Notes: generated by a model not told the origin, from the letters alone. DNA of 64,000 nt from an uncultured Clostridia bacterium (GCA_947643415.1 CANRWA010000001.1:107387-171386), one strand, 5' to 3'. Shown: positions 54,405 to 63,112, counted from the stretch's first letter. Translations and numbers: made by a program.

Positions 54405-55535
54405 TCACAAAATGTTTGTAGACACCAGTACGATCAGAATGGAGATGAGAAACATCAGCGCCCCTGCAGTTACATATCCTGCCAGTATCTTACCACTCTC
54501 TGCTGCCGCATGGAGCGCCGCTGCCACCCTCCGGTCGCTGACAGGCTGTACAACAGCTCCCCCGATCCGGTATAATAAAGTAAACACAATGATCTTTACC
54601 AATGGATAGAAACATAAGATCAGGAGACAGACCAATCCCCCCACACCGATGGCACTCTTTATCAGTATGCTGCTCCCCACCACAGTATCTGCCACACTGC
54701 CCACAGTATTCCCCACACCCGGCAGCCCTTTTGCCGTCTGCAGCACTGTATTATTCTTTACCTTATCAATGACAGGCACCAGGATCCCCTGGATTCCCTG
54801 ATAACCCACCAGCACACCGATCAGTATCTTCTGGCTCCATCGCAGAAAACTCCGAACCAGCTCCGTGAGTTTGGAAAAGTGATTGTCAGCAAGCTGGTTC
54901 ATCATACCGAGAAAGAAGTAGACCTGAACGCCGGGAAGCAGTACATTGACCATAAGTGCCTCCAGAAGGCTGATGGCAATCAGCATTGTCTCATAGTACG
55001 CTGCCGAAGTCCCGCTCCCATTTCCCATAAGAAGCGACAGTGAAAATGCCGGAACCAGCGCCCTCATAAAATCCAGAAGATTCCCTATCGTCTCTGCTGC
55101 CACATGATATATGGTATAAAATCCCATCGCCGTGGTGGAAAATAACAACAGATAGGTAATATAAAATCCGGTCTCCCCAAGGTTCCGGTCTCCGATAGTC
55201 CCCGAAAAATTAACAAAGATCCCAGCAATAATCCCCAATGCAAGAATCTGAAACAGCACCATTCTCTGTCCGTTAAACTGGTCCGTGATATGAGTGATCC
55301 CCCGATTCCATATCTCCCCCAGAGAAAGGGAAACTCGTCCTGCCATGATGTCCTCCACATATCCCTGAATGGAAAAGCTGCTCTCATTCCCCTGCATTTT
55401 CTGAAAAGCACTCTCCACCTCATCCAGTGAGATGCTGTCCTGCCAGTCCGTCTCTGCACGGCAGATCTTACTCCCTGCCAATATCATCATACAAAATAAA
55501 ACAAAGACGAACATTTTTCCATTTCGTTTCTTCAT
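54405..55535 (-). CDS. spoIIIAE: Stage III sporulation protein AE
   Basis: The 376-residue multi-pass protein begins with a signal peptide and has about eight helices. GMMNQLADNHFSKLTELVRSF in part (QLADNHFSKLTELVRSF) and LPGVGNTVGSVADTVVGSS match the family. It forms part of the sporulation channel. ATG overlaps spoIIIAD by four bases. Confidence 0.96.
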   Translation of the reverse strand: MKKRNGKMFVFVLFCMMILAGSKICRAETDWQDSISLDEVESAFQKMQGNESSFSIQGYVEDIMAGRVSLSLGEIWNRGITHITDQFNGQRMVLFQILALGIIAGIFVNFSGTIGDRNLGETGFYITYLLLFSTTAMGFYTIYHVAAETIGNLLDFMRALVPAFSLSLLMGNGSGTSAAYYETMLIAISLLEALMVNVLLPGVQVYFFLGMMNQLADNHFSKLTELVRSFLRWSQKILIGVLVGYQGIQGILVPVIDKVKNNTVLQTAKGLPGVGNTVGSVADTVVGSSILIKSAIGVGGLVCLLILCFYPLVKIIVFTLLYRIGGAVVQPVSDRRVAAALHAAAESGKILAGYVTAGALMFLISILIVLVSTNIL

Positions 55536-55912
55536 GACAGCAATTCACCTATCGTCCTCACCAGAGATGAGATCACAGGGAGACTCACAATAAGCATACT
55601 GACCTTTCCGGCAAACCCGATCTGACTGGCAATGGCGCCCTGCCCGGCATCTCCGCACAGGCTCACGGCAAGCTGTGTCAGATATGCGATTCCCACCATC
55701 TTCAGCAGGATCGCTATATACTCATGCTCCAGGCCAATGGCATCCTCAAATGCCTGAACCTGCTCTATGATCAATGATATCTTGCTGAGACCATATGCTG
55801 AGATAGCGACAGCCGCACATACCGCAATAGCAAACCCATATTCCCGCCTGGCACTGCCTGCCAGTAAGGATAAGAAAATTGCCGCAACCCCGATTATAAC
55901 CACTTTTAACAT
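55532..55912 (-). CDS. spoIIIAD: Stage III sporulation protein AD
   Basis: The 126-residue, four-helix protein has IEQVQAFEDAIGLEHEY and LKMVGIAYLTQLAVSLCGDAG, as in SpoIIIAD. ATG 55912 is eight residues inside the longest frame and has GGAAGGAG at nine bases. Confidence 0.95.
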   Translation of the reverse strand: MLKVVIIGVAAIFLSLLAGSARREYGFAIAVCAAVAISAYGLSKISLIIEQVQAFEDAIGLEHEYIAILLKMVGIAYLTQLAVSLCGDAGQGAIASQIGFAGKVSMLIVSLPVISSLVRTIGELLS

Positions 55913-55939
55913 GAAGCATTTCTCCTTCCCAATCACAGA

Positions 55940-56134
55940 TCAAAAGGTAAATAAATCCTCCACTGTCTGAAGTAATTCAGATATGTAAGGAATCACCCAG
56001 AACAATACTAGCATCAGCCCTGCCAGACTGACAAGAAATGCCTGTTCGTCTCTTCCTGACTGTTTGAGTATCTGATTCAGTATCGTCACCAGAATCCCAA
56101 CCAGAGCAATCCTAAAAATAATTGTTATTTCCAT
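55940..56134 (-). CDS. spoIIIAC: Stage III sporulation protein AC
   Basis: The 64-residue protein has two helices and ILNQILKQSGRDEQA in the loop, the family hallmark. ATG 56134 follows GAGGTAACT; the longer frame from 56167 is not supported. SpoIIIAC is thought to be part of the export machinery of the feeding tube. Confidence 0.95.
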   Translation of the reverse strand: MEITIIFRIALVGILVTILNQILKQSGRDEQAFLVSLAGLMLVLFWVIPYISELLQTVEDLFTF

Positions 56135-56163
56135 AGTTACCTCTATTCCCGCTCGCTTTTTTC

Positions 56164-56676
56164 TCACATTATCATCAGGCAGATCAGTGCCCCTCCCATC
56201 GTTCCCAGCACCGGATACAGCCTTGCCTTCTTCTCCTTCTCACGCTCCCACATCTGCAGGCTTCCCTCCAGCCTCTTTTCATAGAGCTCCAACGCCTGTA
56301 TCTGCATCTGCACATCCAGATACCCCAGCGTATTTCCCAGCCCTGCCAGTTCCTGCCGGTCCTCCTGGCGCATTTCCCTAGCTGTAAGAACCTCCTGGAT
56401 CGAAACAATCCATATGTCCTCCAGCCGTCCGCCGCCCTCTTCCAGACGCCGGGACACAGTGTCAAAGAACCTTGAAATACTTCCGTTTGTCCTGGCTGCC
56501 ATCTGTGCAAAAGCCGCCGGCAGGGGAGTCCTGCCATACATAATCTCATTCCGCAGGATCATCACCGCCTTCTGGCAATTCTTCAGATTATGCCATTTCC
56601 TTAAATATATCTGACCATACCATATCCCTGCTCCAATGCAGCCAAGCATTACCATCAACATCCCCGCCATCCTCAT
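56164..56676 (-). CDS. spoIIIAB: Stage III sporulation protein AB
   Basis: The 170-residue protein has helices at both ends and the NCQKAVMILRNEIMYGRTPLP stretch seen in SpoIIIAB (residues 33-53, shown only in part: ILRNEIMYGRTPLP). It is the GspF-like platform of the channel. ATG overlaps the spoIIIAA stop by four bases. Confidence 0.95.
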   Translation of the reverse strand: MRMAGMLMVMLGCIGAGIWYGQIYLRKWHNLKNCQKAVMILRNEIMYGRTPLPAAFAQMAARTNGSISRFFDTVSRRLEEGGGRLEDIWIVSIQEVLTAREMRQEDRQELAGLGNTLGYLDVQMQIQALELYEKRLEGSLQMWEREKEKKARLYPVLGTMGGALICLMIM

Positions 56677-57587
56677 CTCGACACCACCTGCCCCCTGCCG
56701 TCATAGATTGCTATTCCTTTACCAGGCTCACCACTCTGAAGAAAGAGAATCCTCTCAAACATTCTTTCTTCCAATATTTTCTTCATCTGTGGTTTCTCCC
56801 TGATATGCTGGAAAGAATTTCCATGAACTGTGGCAAGAAGAGAACAGCCGCTGGTCAGCGCTGTATTCAGCGCCTCATAATCCTTCTCTGCCCCGATCTC
56901 ATCCACCGCAATCACTTCTGGCGCCATGGATCGGAGCATCATATAAATTCCTTCCTGCTTATGGCATCCATCCAGTACATCACAGTGAACTCCCACATCT
57001 CTCTGTGGAATCCCCTGATAACACCCTGCAATCTCAGAGCGCTCATCAATGACAGATACCTTTTTTGCCGAAAACATCTTTCCCCCTGTCGCAGCCTGCC
57101 GGACAATATCCCGCAGCAGCGTTGTCTTTCCTGCCCCAGGCGGCGATACAATAAGAGTGGGAAGAAACCTGTCCCTCTCAAAAAGATAGGGCATCACCCT
57201 GTCTGCACACCCTGGTATCTCATGTGAGACACGGATATTGAGAAATGTAATATGACGGATTGTCCTCACCTGTCCCTGTTCCATCAGTGCCTTTCCTGCC
57301 ACACCGACACGGTGTCCTCCTGGGATCGTGAGATATCCTTTTTGAATCTCCTCCTCAAAGGCATACATTGAATAATTGCTTATGTATTCCATAATCTCCC
57401 GGAATTCCCTTGTTCCTACAACCTGTCCGCCCTGGGCTGGCATTATCTTCTCGCCTTTTATCACAAGTACAATGCTCCCGCCGCTGCGGATATGGATTTC
57501 CTGCAATAATTCCCAGTCCGTAACAGTCTCCGTTGTGATACGGCGGATACGTTCCGGCAGAATCTGCAAAATCTCTTCTTTCTTCAT
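56673..57587 (-). CDS. spoIIIAA: Stage III sporulation protein AA (ATPase)
   Basis: The 304-residue ATPase is the motor of the sporulation channel. Motifs: GGHRVGVAGKA, P-loop VSPPGAGKTTLL, Walker B APEVIAVDEIGAEKD and a sensor in LLATVHGNS. ATG 57587 is taken as the start (MKKEEILQILPERI); the GGAGG is 13 bases ahead, a little far. A longer open frame upstream only reads through tandem repeats. In transcription order it is the first gene of the block down to yebC. Confidence 0.95.
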   Translation of the reverse strand: MKKEEILQILPERIRRITTETVTDWELLQEIHIRSGGSIVLVIKGEKIMPAQGGQVVGTREFREIMEYISNYSMYAFEEEIQKGYLTIPGGHRVGVAGKALMEQGQVRTIRHITFLNIRVSHEIPGCADRVMPYLFERDRFLPTLIVSPPGAGKTTLLRDIVRQAATGGKMFSAKKVSVIDERSEIAGCYQGIPQRDVGVHCDVLDGCHKQEGIYMMLRSMAPEVIAVDEIGAEKDYEALNTALTSGCSLLATVHGNSFQHIREKPQMKKILEERMFERILFLQSGEPGKGIAIYDGRGQVVSR

Positions 57588-57687
57588 GTTGACACATTTA
57601 CCTCCATTCTTTAAAACATGTATATGCCTGTCCTGATAAAATATTACATCAAAAAAAGCCCGATCTGAAATGCGGACTAAAAAAACA

Positions 57688-57857
57688 AAAAAGCGTTGGC
57701 TGAAAAACGCAACGCTCCAAGAACGGCCAAAGGCCGTTCTTGCTCCGCACAAGGCGAACTTTCCTATAAGATCAAAAAGCGTTGGCTGAAAAACGCAACG
57801 CTCCAAGAACGGCCAAGGGCCATTCTTGCTCCGCACAAGATGGACTTTCCTATAAGG
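57688..57857. repeat. 86-bp tandem duplication with internal hairpins upstream of spoIIIAA
   Basis: Two near-identical copies lie at 57688-57773 and 57774-57857. Each holds GCGTTG..CAACGC and AAGAACGGCC/GGCCGTTCTT hairpins; the second copy has one mismatch in the second hairpin and a 2-bp shorter length. On the minus strand a 46-residue frame (57764-57904, stop included) begins upstream and reads into copy 2 as GARMALGRSWSVAFFSQRF. A peptide-coding remnant is possible but no gene is claimed. Apart from this the 459-bp gap between spoIIIAA and the DUF6273 gene holds nothing recognised. Confidence 0.85.
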
Positions 57858-58046
57858 TACATACCTCTATATACCATGTCCCATAAGATGCCCAGCCTAT
57901 CCATAATATCGTACAGCTCCTTACTTCCCTGCACTTTTGCTTTTTCCCTGCCCTTGGTAATTGGTTTAATATATGAAAATTCTGGAAAGAGAAATTAAAA
58001 CAGGCATGTTACAATGGAAACATTATATTCGAGGAGGAATAAGAAA

Positions 58047-60029
58047 ATGAAGAAAAGACAAAGAAAGAGAACAATCCAAGGCAAAAGACCTGCCAAAATC
58101 CTGTTATCCGCTGTCCTTGCCCTGTTGCTGGCAGGCAGCGGGCTGAAGGCAGCGCCTATGTCAAAAGCGACAGAATCCACTACCCTGCAGAACCCACGGG
58201 TCAGTGAGGTACAGGGAGGGGAACTGGACGAAACGTCCGGTCTGCGCAGCCCCAGGGTAAAAATGCGTATCCGTGACACCATTACCTTCGGCAGCTACTG
58301 GCAGGAGGATACCAATGGAGATGGTGTGGCAGACCAGAATGATGACAAACAGCCGATCAGATGGCAGGTGCTGTCAGTAGATGGGGATGATGTGTTCCTG
58401 CTGGCAGATAAGGTGCTGGACTGCCAGCCATATAATACAAAATATACATCTGTCACATGGGAAACCTGTTCCCTGCGAAAGTGGCTGAATGAAGATTTCT
58501 ATAATACTGCTTTCAGTGAAGAAGAGAAGGCAAACATCAAAGAAACCAGCATTGCCAATATGGATAATCCGGAATATGGCACAAAGGGCGGGGCAGATAC
58601 GGAAGATAAAGTATACCTGCTTTCCCTTAGTGAAATGTCGAATTCGGAATATGGGTTTCAGGTGAGTTATGGTGACCAGGCAAAAATCGGAAAAGCCACT
58701 TCCTATGCAGAAGGAAAAGATGTGTATACGGATATAGAAAAGAGCGCTCTTTACTGGTGGCTACGGTCGCCTGGCATCGATGATAGTAATGCGGCGTACG
58801 TGTTCAATGAAGGTAGTGCAAGTCCCTATGGGGGCAACGTGCACAATAGCATTAGTGGTGTGCGTCCCGCTTTACATCTGAATCTATCCTCTTTTTCTCC
58901 GAAAGAGGCTGGCATAGTAGAAACTGCCATGGAAGAAAGTGAATGGGATATGGTGAAATTGGGGACATGGCAGGGGCAACCCCTGTACTGGAGGGTACTC
59001 TCTGTGAAAGATGGGGATGCGTACCTACTGGCAGACCGGGTATTGGCAGACAAAGCATACCATGAAACAGAGGAAAGCGTGACATGGGAGAAAAGTACCC
59101 TGCATGAGTGGCTGAATGGGAATTTCTATCAGAATGCTTTTTCAGGGGAAGAGAAAGCAGGTATCCGGAATGTGATGTGGGAGAACTTTGACAACTCATG
59201 CTACGGCACAGAGGGCGGTGCAGATACTACCGATCCAGTTGCCCTTCTGTCTCTGGCAGACATCGTGAAAAAAGAATATGGATTCCCCACAGCATACTGC
59301 TGTAAGAGTGAAATGAGGGCAGCAGTGGATGGAAAAAAAGAGGGTAGCGACTGGTGGCTACGGTCACCTGGCTACTATAATAGTAGTGCGGCGTATGTGT
59401 TCAGTGACGGTTATGCGTATCCCTATGGTCGCCGCGTGGACGATAGTTATTATGGTGTGCGCCCTGCTTTGCATTTCAGCCTATCCTCTTCTTCTCTTAT
59501 GAAAGTGGGGACAGTGACGGCGAAAGAGGATTCCCAGACCGGGGGGACTGGAGGAGGGGTTACCTATGACCCGCCAGGACTGTCTGGGGAATTTAATGCC
59601 GAACCGGAACAGCCATCCACTCCATCCGGAGGAAGTCCTTCCGGAACGCCATCCAACAACCAGGGACAGACAGAAAATGGTGGGGCATCTGGCGGCAGCG
59701 TAACTCAGGGTCAGGGCAGCACAGGTTCCCAGGATGATAAAAAGAAGAATACAAAGCCAGGGAAAGTTACTTCCCTGAAAGCTAAAAATAGCAAAAAAAA
59801 GACAGTCATCCTCTCATGGAAGAAGGTGCGGGGAGCGGCAAAGTACCAGATCCAATACAGCCAAAACAAAAAATTTAGGAAGGCGAAGAAAAAAACAGTG
59901 AAGACTACAAGCTGTAAGATCACAAAATTGGCGAAGAAAAAGACCTGGTATTTCCGTGTCCGTGCCATCTCAGCAGGCGGGAAGAAGGGAACGTGGAGCA
60001 AGACCGTAAAGGCAAAGATTAAGAAATAA
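58047..60029 (+). CDS. Secreted surface protein with two DUF6273 domains and a Fn3-like C-terminus
   Basis: The 660-residue protein has a signal peptide (about 15-37) and an N-terminal DUF6273 domain (about 75-285) with an EF-hand-like DTNGDGVADQNDD (88-100). A second DUF6273 domain follows (about 298-482), then a Gly/Ser/Pro/Gln linker (495-565) and a Lys-rich fibronectin-type-III-like domain (570-660, ending with WYFRVRAISAGGKKG). Each DUF6273 domain has a core with WWLRSPG and GVRPALH bounding a 27-codon segment that differs sharply between copies (58776-58856 and 59373-59453). ATG 58047 follows GAGGAGG. It is probably surface-attached through the basic C-terminus. The function is unknown; binding is likely. 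Confidence 0.85.
   Translation: MKKRQRKRTIQGKRPAKILLSAVLALLLAGSGLKAAPMSKATESTTLQNPRVSEVQGGELDETSGLRSPRVKMRIRDTITFGSYWQEDTNGDGVADQNDDKQPIRWQVLSVDGDDVFLLADKVLDCQPYNTKYTSVTWETCSLRKWLNEDFYNTAFSEEEKANIKETSIANMDNPEYGTKGGADTEDKVYLLSLSEMSNSEYGFQVSYGDQAKIGKATSYAEGKDVYTDIEKSALYWWLRSPGIDDSNAAYVFNEGSASPYGGNVHNSISGVRPALHLNLSSFSPKEAGIVETAMEESEWDMVKLGTWQGQPLYWRVLSVKDGDAYLLADRVLADKAYHETEESVTWEKSTLHEWLNGNFYQNAFSGEEKAGIRNVMWENFDNSCYGTEGGADTTDPVALLSLADIVKKEYGFPTAYCCKSEMRAAVDGKKEGSDWWLRSPGYYNSSAAYVFSDGYAYPYGRRVDDSYYGVRPALHFSLSSSSLMKVGTVTAKEDSQTGGTGGGVTYDPPGLSGEFNAEPEQPSTPSGGSPSGTPSNNQGQTENGGASGGSVTQGQGSTGSQDDKKKNTKPGKVTSLKAKNSKKKTVILSWKKVRGAAKYQIQYSQNKKFRKAKKKTVKTTSCKITKLAKKKTWYFRVRAISAGGKKGTWSKTVKAKIKK
58776..58856 (+). 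repeat. Hypervariable segment of DUF6273 domain 1
   Basis: These 27 codons lie between WWLRSPG and GVRPALH. Compared with domain 2 they differ at 13 amino-acid positions, and at 12 of those both codons have the form NNY (ATC, GAT, AAT, AGT, AAC, CAC, ATT, GGC). Confidence 0.7.
59373..59453 (+). repeat. Hypervariable segment of DUF6273 domain 2
   Basis: Positionally equivalent to 58776-58856. The changed codons are TAC, TAT, AAT, AGT, CGC, GAC and GAT, again ending in C or T. Flanking codons differ mostly by synonymous changes. Confidence 0.7.
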
Positions 60030-60050
60030 AAAGTCTCTTCGGCACATCAA

Positions 60051-60085
60051 CCCCCAGTCAGCTTTGCTGACTGGGGGTGTTCCTT
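60051..60085 (+). terminator. Rho-independent terminator of the DUF6273 gene
   Basis: CCCCCAGTCAGC (60051-60062) pairs with GCTGACTGGGGG (60066-60077), a TTT loop, followed by TGTTCCTTTTT. The rest of the 332-bp gap to the lipoprotein gene shows no feature. Confidence 0.9.
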
Positions 60086-60361
60086 TTTATCGTCTTTAGA
60101 CCGATAAATACCATTACCTTATTTCTGTAAACGGAAACAGCAATATTAGATCGCTATCCCGGATGCCCTGTGACTAACAACTCCCGCCTGAAAATAGTCT
60201 GTGCATCACTGGCAGGCTGATAACAACTTTCAAAACACACAACTTTCATCCTTTCGAGCCACCATACTGGACGAAAAAACAGGGTACATATCTCTATATA
60301 CCCTGCTCTGAAAGATTCCTTGATCTATCTGATTTTTCCAACTGTGCGTTTGTAGTGCTTT

Positions 60362-60883
60362 TTATTCAGAAACATACTCTTTCGAGTAGATCTCCTCACC
60401 CTTGCTGTCTACATACTTAATCACTACAGTAGCAGAATCAACATCTACATACTGCTTTACCTGATTTGCGGTATTCTGGAATGTAGCATCCTGTGCTTTA
60501 ATGCCTTCCTCTAACTGCTTAGCCATTTCATCTGTCTTTTCCAGTTTCTCATAGGTGAAAGTGTAGATCAGCTTATCATCTTCAGAAGTAACCTTTATGT
60601 TCATTCCAGAACCTGATACACTCTTCTCCATAGTGCTGAGCGCCTTTTTTACAGTCTCATCGTTTAAGTACTCGGAAATAGAACTGTACATCTTCCCACT
60701 GCTCTTGCTGTCTTTATTGTCTGCAGCCGATGTCGATGTTGGTGCCTGAGTCTGAGATGTTCCACCTGTAGTTGTTCCACTTGTCGTAGTTTCCTTTTTG
60801 TCGTCACTGCCACATGCTGCCAGACCAAAAGCCATAACCAGCACCATCATAAGCAGCAGTAGCTTGGATGTGATTTTTTTCAT
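60362..60883 (-). CDS. DUF4854-family lipoprotein
   Basis: The 173-residue protein has a lipoprotein signal with lipobox LAAC at about 21-24, a Thr/Gly/Ser-rich linker (30-60) and a 100-residue DUF4854 domain (YSSISEYLNDETVKKALSTM, then TYEKLEKTDEMAKQLEEGI, the two shown separately). The family is common in gut Bacillota and its role is unknown. It has its own strong promoter (60962-60991). Confidence 0.88.
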   Translation of the reverse strand: MKKITSKLLLLMMVLVMAFGLAACGSDDKKETTTSGTTTGGTSQTQAPTSTSAADNKDSKSSGKMYSSISEYLNDETVKKALSTMEKSVSGSGMNIKVTSEDDKLIYTFTYEKLEKTDEMAKQLEEGIKAQDATFQNTANQVKQYVDVDSATVVIKYVDSKGEEIYSKEYVSE

Positions 60884-60961
60884 AGTTTTCTTTCTCCTTT
60901 TTTAATCCCGTGTGCAGGCATTTTACTAATGCTTCACACATTATTTATAATAACGAAATAC

Positions 60962-60991
60962 ATTTTACCAAAATCATCATTGATTTGTCAA
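60962..60991 (-). promoter_or_regulatory. Sigma-A promoter of the DUF4854 lipoprotein gene
   Basis: On the minus strand a perfect TTGACA (60986-60991) lies 18 bp upstream of TAAAAT (60962-60967). Confidence 0.7.
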
Positions 60992-60999
60992 GTTAGTTT

Positions 61000-61548
61000 T
61001 CATTTTTTCAAATATCCTTTTTTCAAATTCAAACTACCTTTCCAGCAAACAATGTTCCCACCCCTCTGCCCTTTATGATGCCCATTATCACCAAACAGCC
61101 TGTCCTCTGATTCTATCTCTGTGTAACTGACAGAATCATTTTCATTTACTACGGGAATGATTCCCATTTCAAGCAATGCGTTAAATGTATTGATCAGATT
61201 TTCCTTTTTTTCTTCCTGTTCAATATCATTTGCATTTAACAAGATTTGCGCGATTGTCTTATCATAATCACCAAAAAATTTGTCGTACAGGTACATAATG
61301 CTGCATTGCCCTACTGCCGCCGCTGCCTGTTTCATACGCATACTGACAGGACGTTCTTTTATGTTCAGTTTATTTGTCCCTACCGCAATCGCGCCAGAAG
61401 ATACTAAGACCACTTCATACCCCATGTTCTGAATATCAGACAGCGTACATGCAAGGCGGTCAAAGGAACGCAGGTCGCTTTTCCCCATTTCATTTGTCAG
61501 GGTAGAAGTCCCTACTTTTATCACTATCCTGTTTTGGTAAAGTCCCAT
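61000..61548 (-). pseudogene. proB: Glutamate 5-kinase, internally deleted and frameshifted
   Basis: Residues 1 to about 150 are a good ProB N-terminus: RIVIKVGTSTLTN, VVLVSSGAIAVG, QILLNANDI and VVNENDSVSYTE, reaching RLFGDN. A normal enzyme continues for another 100 residues with the ATP-binding part. Here the frame jumps: GHHKGQRG.. is out of register, while another frame from 61082 down to 61029 reads GIIKGRGVGTLFAGKVV and stops, which fits the ProB C-terminus. About 80-100 codons between RLFGDN and GIIKG appear to be deleted. ATG 61548 has GAGGTG ahead. The product would lack the nucleotide-binding half. Confidence 0.8.
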
Positions 61549-61549
61549 A

Positions 61550-62089
61550 TCACACCTCAATCACAACTGCCGTATGCCTGGTATAGGGCAGAAACTTCCG
61601 GTAAATATCTTCCGTCCGTATTTTCATGTAGCCTGTTGTTGTACCGTCACTGCATCCATACCATTCTTCCGAAAGCACTTCTTTGTCAAATATAATCTGC
61701 ACCTTGTTTTCCTCATCTAAAAGACTGCTAAAAACAGTAGCCGCACCAATTTTTGTGCCAAGCATAGTTTCCATATCTTCTGCGGGTGCAAAGGAAACAC
61801 GGGCAACTCCCAACGCATGACTGAAATCTTTAGAGCGGAACAGCTTATTTCCTACTGTGATGAACAGGTAAAACTGTGTCCGCTGGCGGTTACAGAGAAA
61901 TAGTGTTTTCACCATGCGCATATCTAGCTTTTCATCAATGTCAGCACAATCCTCCATTGTGATTGCTTCATCTGTATCGACGCGCTCAAAAGGGATTTGC
62001 AGTTTTCCCAATGCCTCGTAAACAAGTTCTTGAAGCCTTATCTGAAAACGAGAAGGGGCTTTCGTCTGGATTTCACTTACATATAACAT
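61550..62089 (-). CDS. proX: Prolyl-tRNA editing protein (YbaK/ProX-type deacylase)
   Basis: The 179-residue YbaK-fold protein matches the Clostridial ProX/prolyl-tRNA-synthetase-associated family: the IPFERVDTDEAITMEDC start of the fold, KTLFLCNRQRTQFYLF, DFSHALGVARVSFA and LGTKIGAATVFSS, with GCSDGTTTGYMKIR near the end. It hydrolyses mischarged Ala-tRNA-Pro. The proB pseudogene begins one base after its stop. ATG 62089 has no ribosome binding site of its own but lies four bases after the stop of an 11-codon frame that does. Confidence 0.85.
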   Translation of the reverse strand: MLYVSEIQTKAPSRFQIRLQELVYEALGKLQIPFERVDTDEAITMEDCADIDEKLDMRMVKTLFLCNRQRTQFYLFITVGNKLFRSKDFSHALGVARVSFAPAEDMETMLGTKIGAATVFSSLLDEENKVQIIFDKEVLSEEWYGCSDGTTTGYMKIRTEDIYRKFLPYTRHTAVVIEV

Positions 62090-62093
62090 TTTT

Positions 62094-62129
62094 CTAAGCA
62101 TATTTACAGGCATACCGGCAAATATGCAT
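62094..62129 (-). CDS. Possible 11-residue leader peptide upstream of proX
   Basis: ATG 62129 lies six bases after GGAGG (62136-62140) and encodes MHICRYACKYA. Its stop ends four bases before the proX ATG. Translational coupling to proX is the simplest reading; an in-frame GTG at 62134 for proX would abut the GGAGG and is less likely. Confidence 0.4.
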   Translation of the reverse strand: MHICRYACKYA

Positions 62130-62245
62130 TTCACACCTCCTGCCTTGACTTTTTTTCGTATTCAGTTTATCATTTGTTCTGCGATAACAAAAGCGAATGT
62201 TTATCATAGTAAGCATGACGAAACCAGATATAAGGCGGTGGCAAT

Positions 62246-63112
62246 ATGGATATGAATATCCAAAAATATATGGCATTTGTAAAAACGGTAGAGTATGGCA
62301 GTTTTACAAGAGCTGCTGAAATGCTGAATTATTCTCAATCCGGCATAAGCCGTATGATTAACGATTTGGAAAAGGAGTGGAAAGTTGTATTACTGGAAAG
62401 AGGAAAGTCCGGCGTAAAGCTGACGAGCGACGGAATGAAGCTGCTTCCTTATGCAAAAAATGTCTGTATGGAATATGAAAAACTGCAGATGGAAGTGGAC
62501 GAACTGAACGGACTGCAATCCGGACTGATCCGTATTGGCACGTTTTCGAGCGTGGCGACACATTGGCTTCCAAACATTATCAGAAATTTTCAACAGGCGT
62601 ATCCGGGCATTGATTATGAATTGCTTCTCGGTGATTATATGGAGATTGAAGAATGGATAGCAGATGGACGTATTGATTGTGGTTTCCTGTGCCTGCCTGC
62701 ACGCCCCGAATTTGAAACCTGTTTTTTGGAGCAGGACAGGCTACTTGCCGTTCTGCCGGAAAACCATCCTCTTGCGAAGTATGAAAAAATTCCAGTGGCA
62801 GCTTTGTGTGATGAACCATTTATGCTATTAGAAAAGGGAGCAAAAACAGAGATTTCAGAAATATTTGAACGCTGTAACCTGACACCCAAAATTCATTTTA
62901 CAACCTGGGACGACTACGCTATCATGTCAATGGTGGAAAGCGGGCTTGGTATCAGCATTTTGCCAGAACTGATATTGAAGCGCGTCCCCTATCGGATTGT
63001 TGCAAAGGAATTAGATGTTCCCGCATATAGAAAAATTGGCATTGCTCTCCGAAACAGAAAAAATGATTCCCTTGCAGTAAAGCGGTTCTTGGATTACTTG
63101 CAGTATCGCTAA
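62246..63112 (+). CDS. LysR-family transcriptional regulator
   Basis: The 288-residue regulator has an N-terminal winged helix (YMAFVKTVEYGSFTRAAEML, then NYSQSGISRMINDLEKEW) and a LysR substrate-binding domain (about 90-285, LIRIGTFSSVATHWLP, ESGLGISILPEL). It is divergent from proX-proB and is a likely regulator of that pair; a 116-bp gap separates them. The inducer is unknown. Confidence 0.93.
   Translation: MDMNIQKYMAFVKTVEYGSFTRAAEMLNYSQSGISRMINDLEKEWKVVLLERGKSGVKLTSDGMKLLPYAKNVCMEYEKLQMEVDELNGLQSGLIRIGTFSSVATHWLPNIIRNFQQAYPGIDYELLLGDYMEIEEWIADGRIDCGFLCLPARPEFETCFLEQDRLLAVLPENHPLAKYEKIPVAALCDEPFMLLEKGAKTEISEIFERCNLTPKIHFTTWDDYAIMSMVESGLGISILPELILKRVPYRIVAKELDVPAYRKIGIALRNRKNDSLAVKRFLDYLQYR

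Noticed and set aside
57588..57836. Open frame extending spoIIIAA by 83 residues upstream
   Set aside because: It reads through the tandem repeat, has no ribosome binding site, and the family N-terminus is at 57587.
58047..60029. Complete DGR cassette beside the DUF6273 gene
   Set aside because: No reverse transcriptase or template repeat was found within the window, so only the variable-segment pattern is reported.
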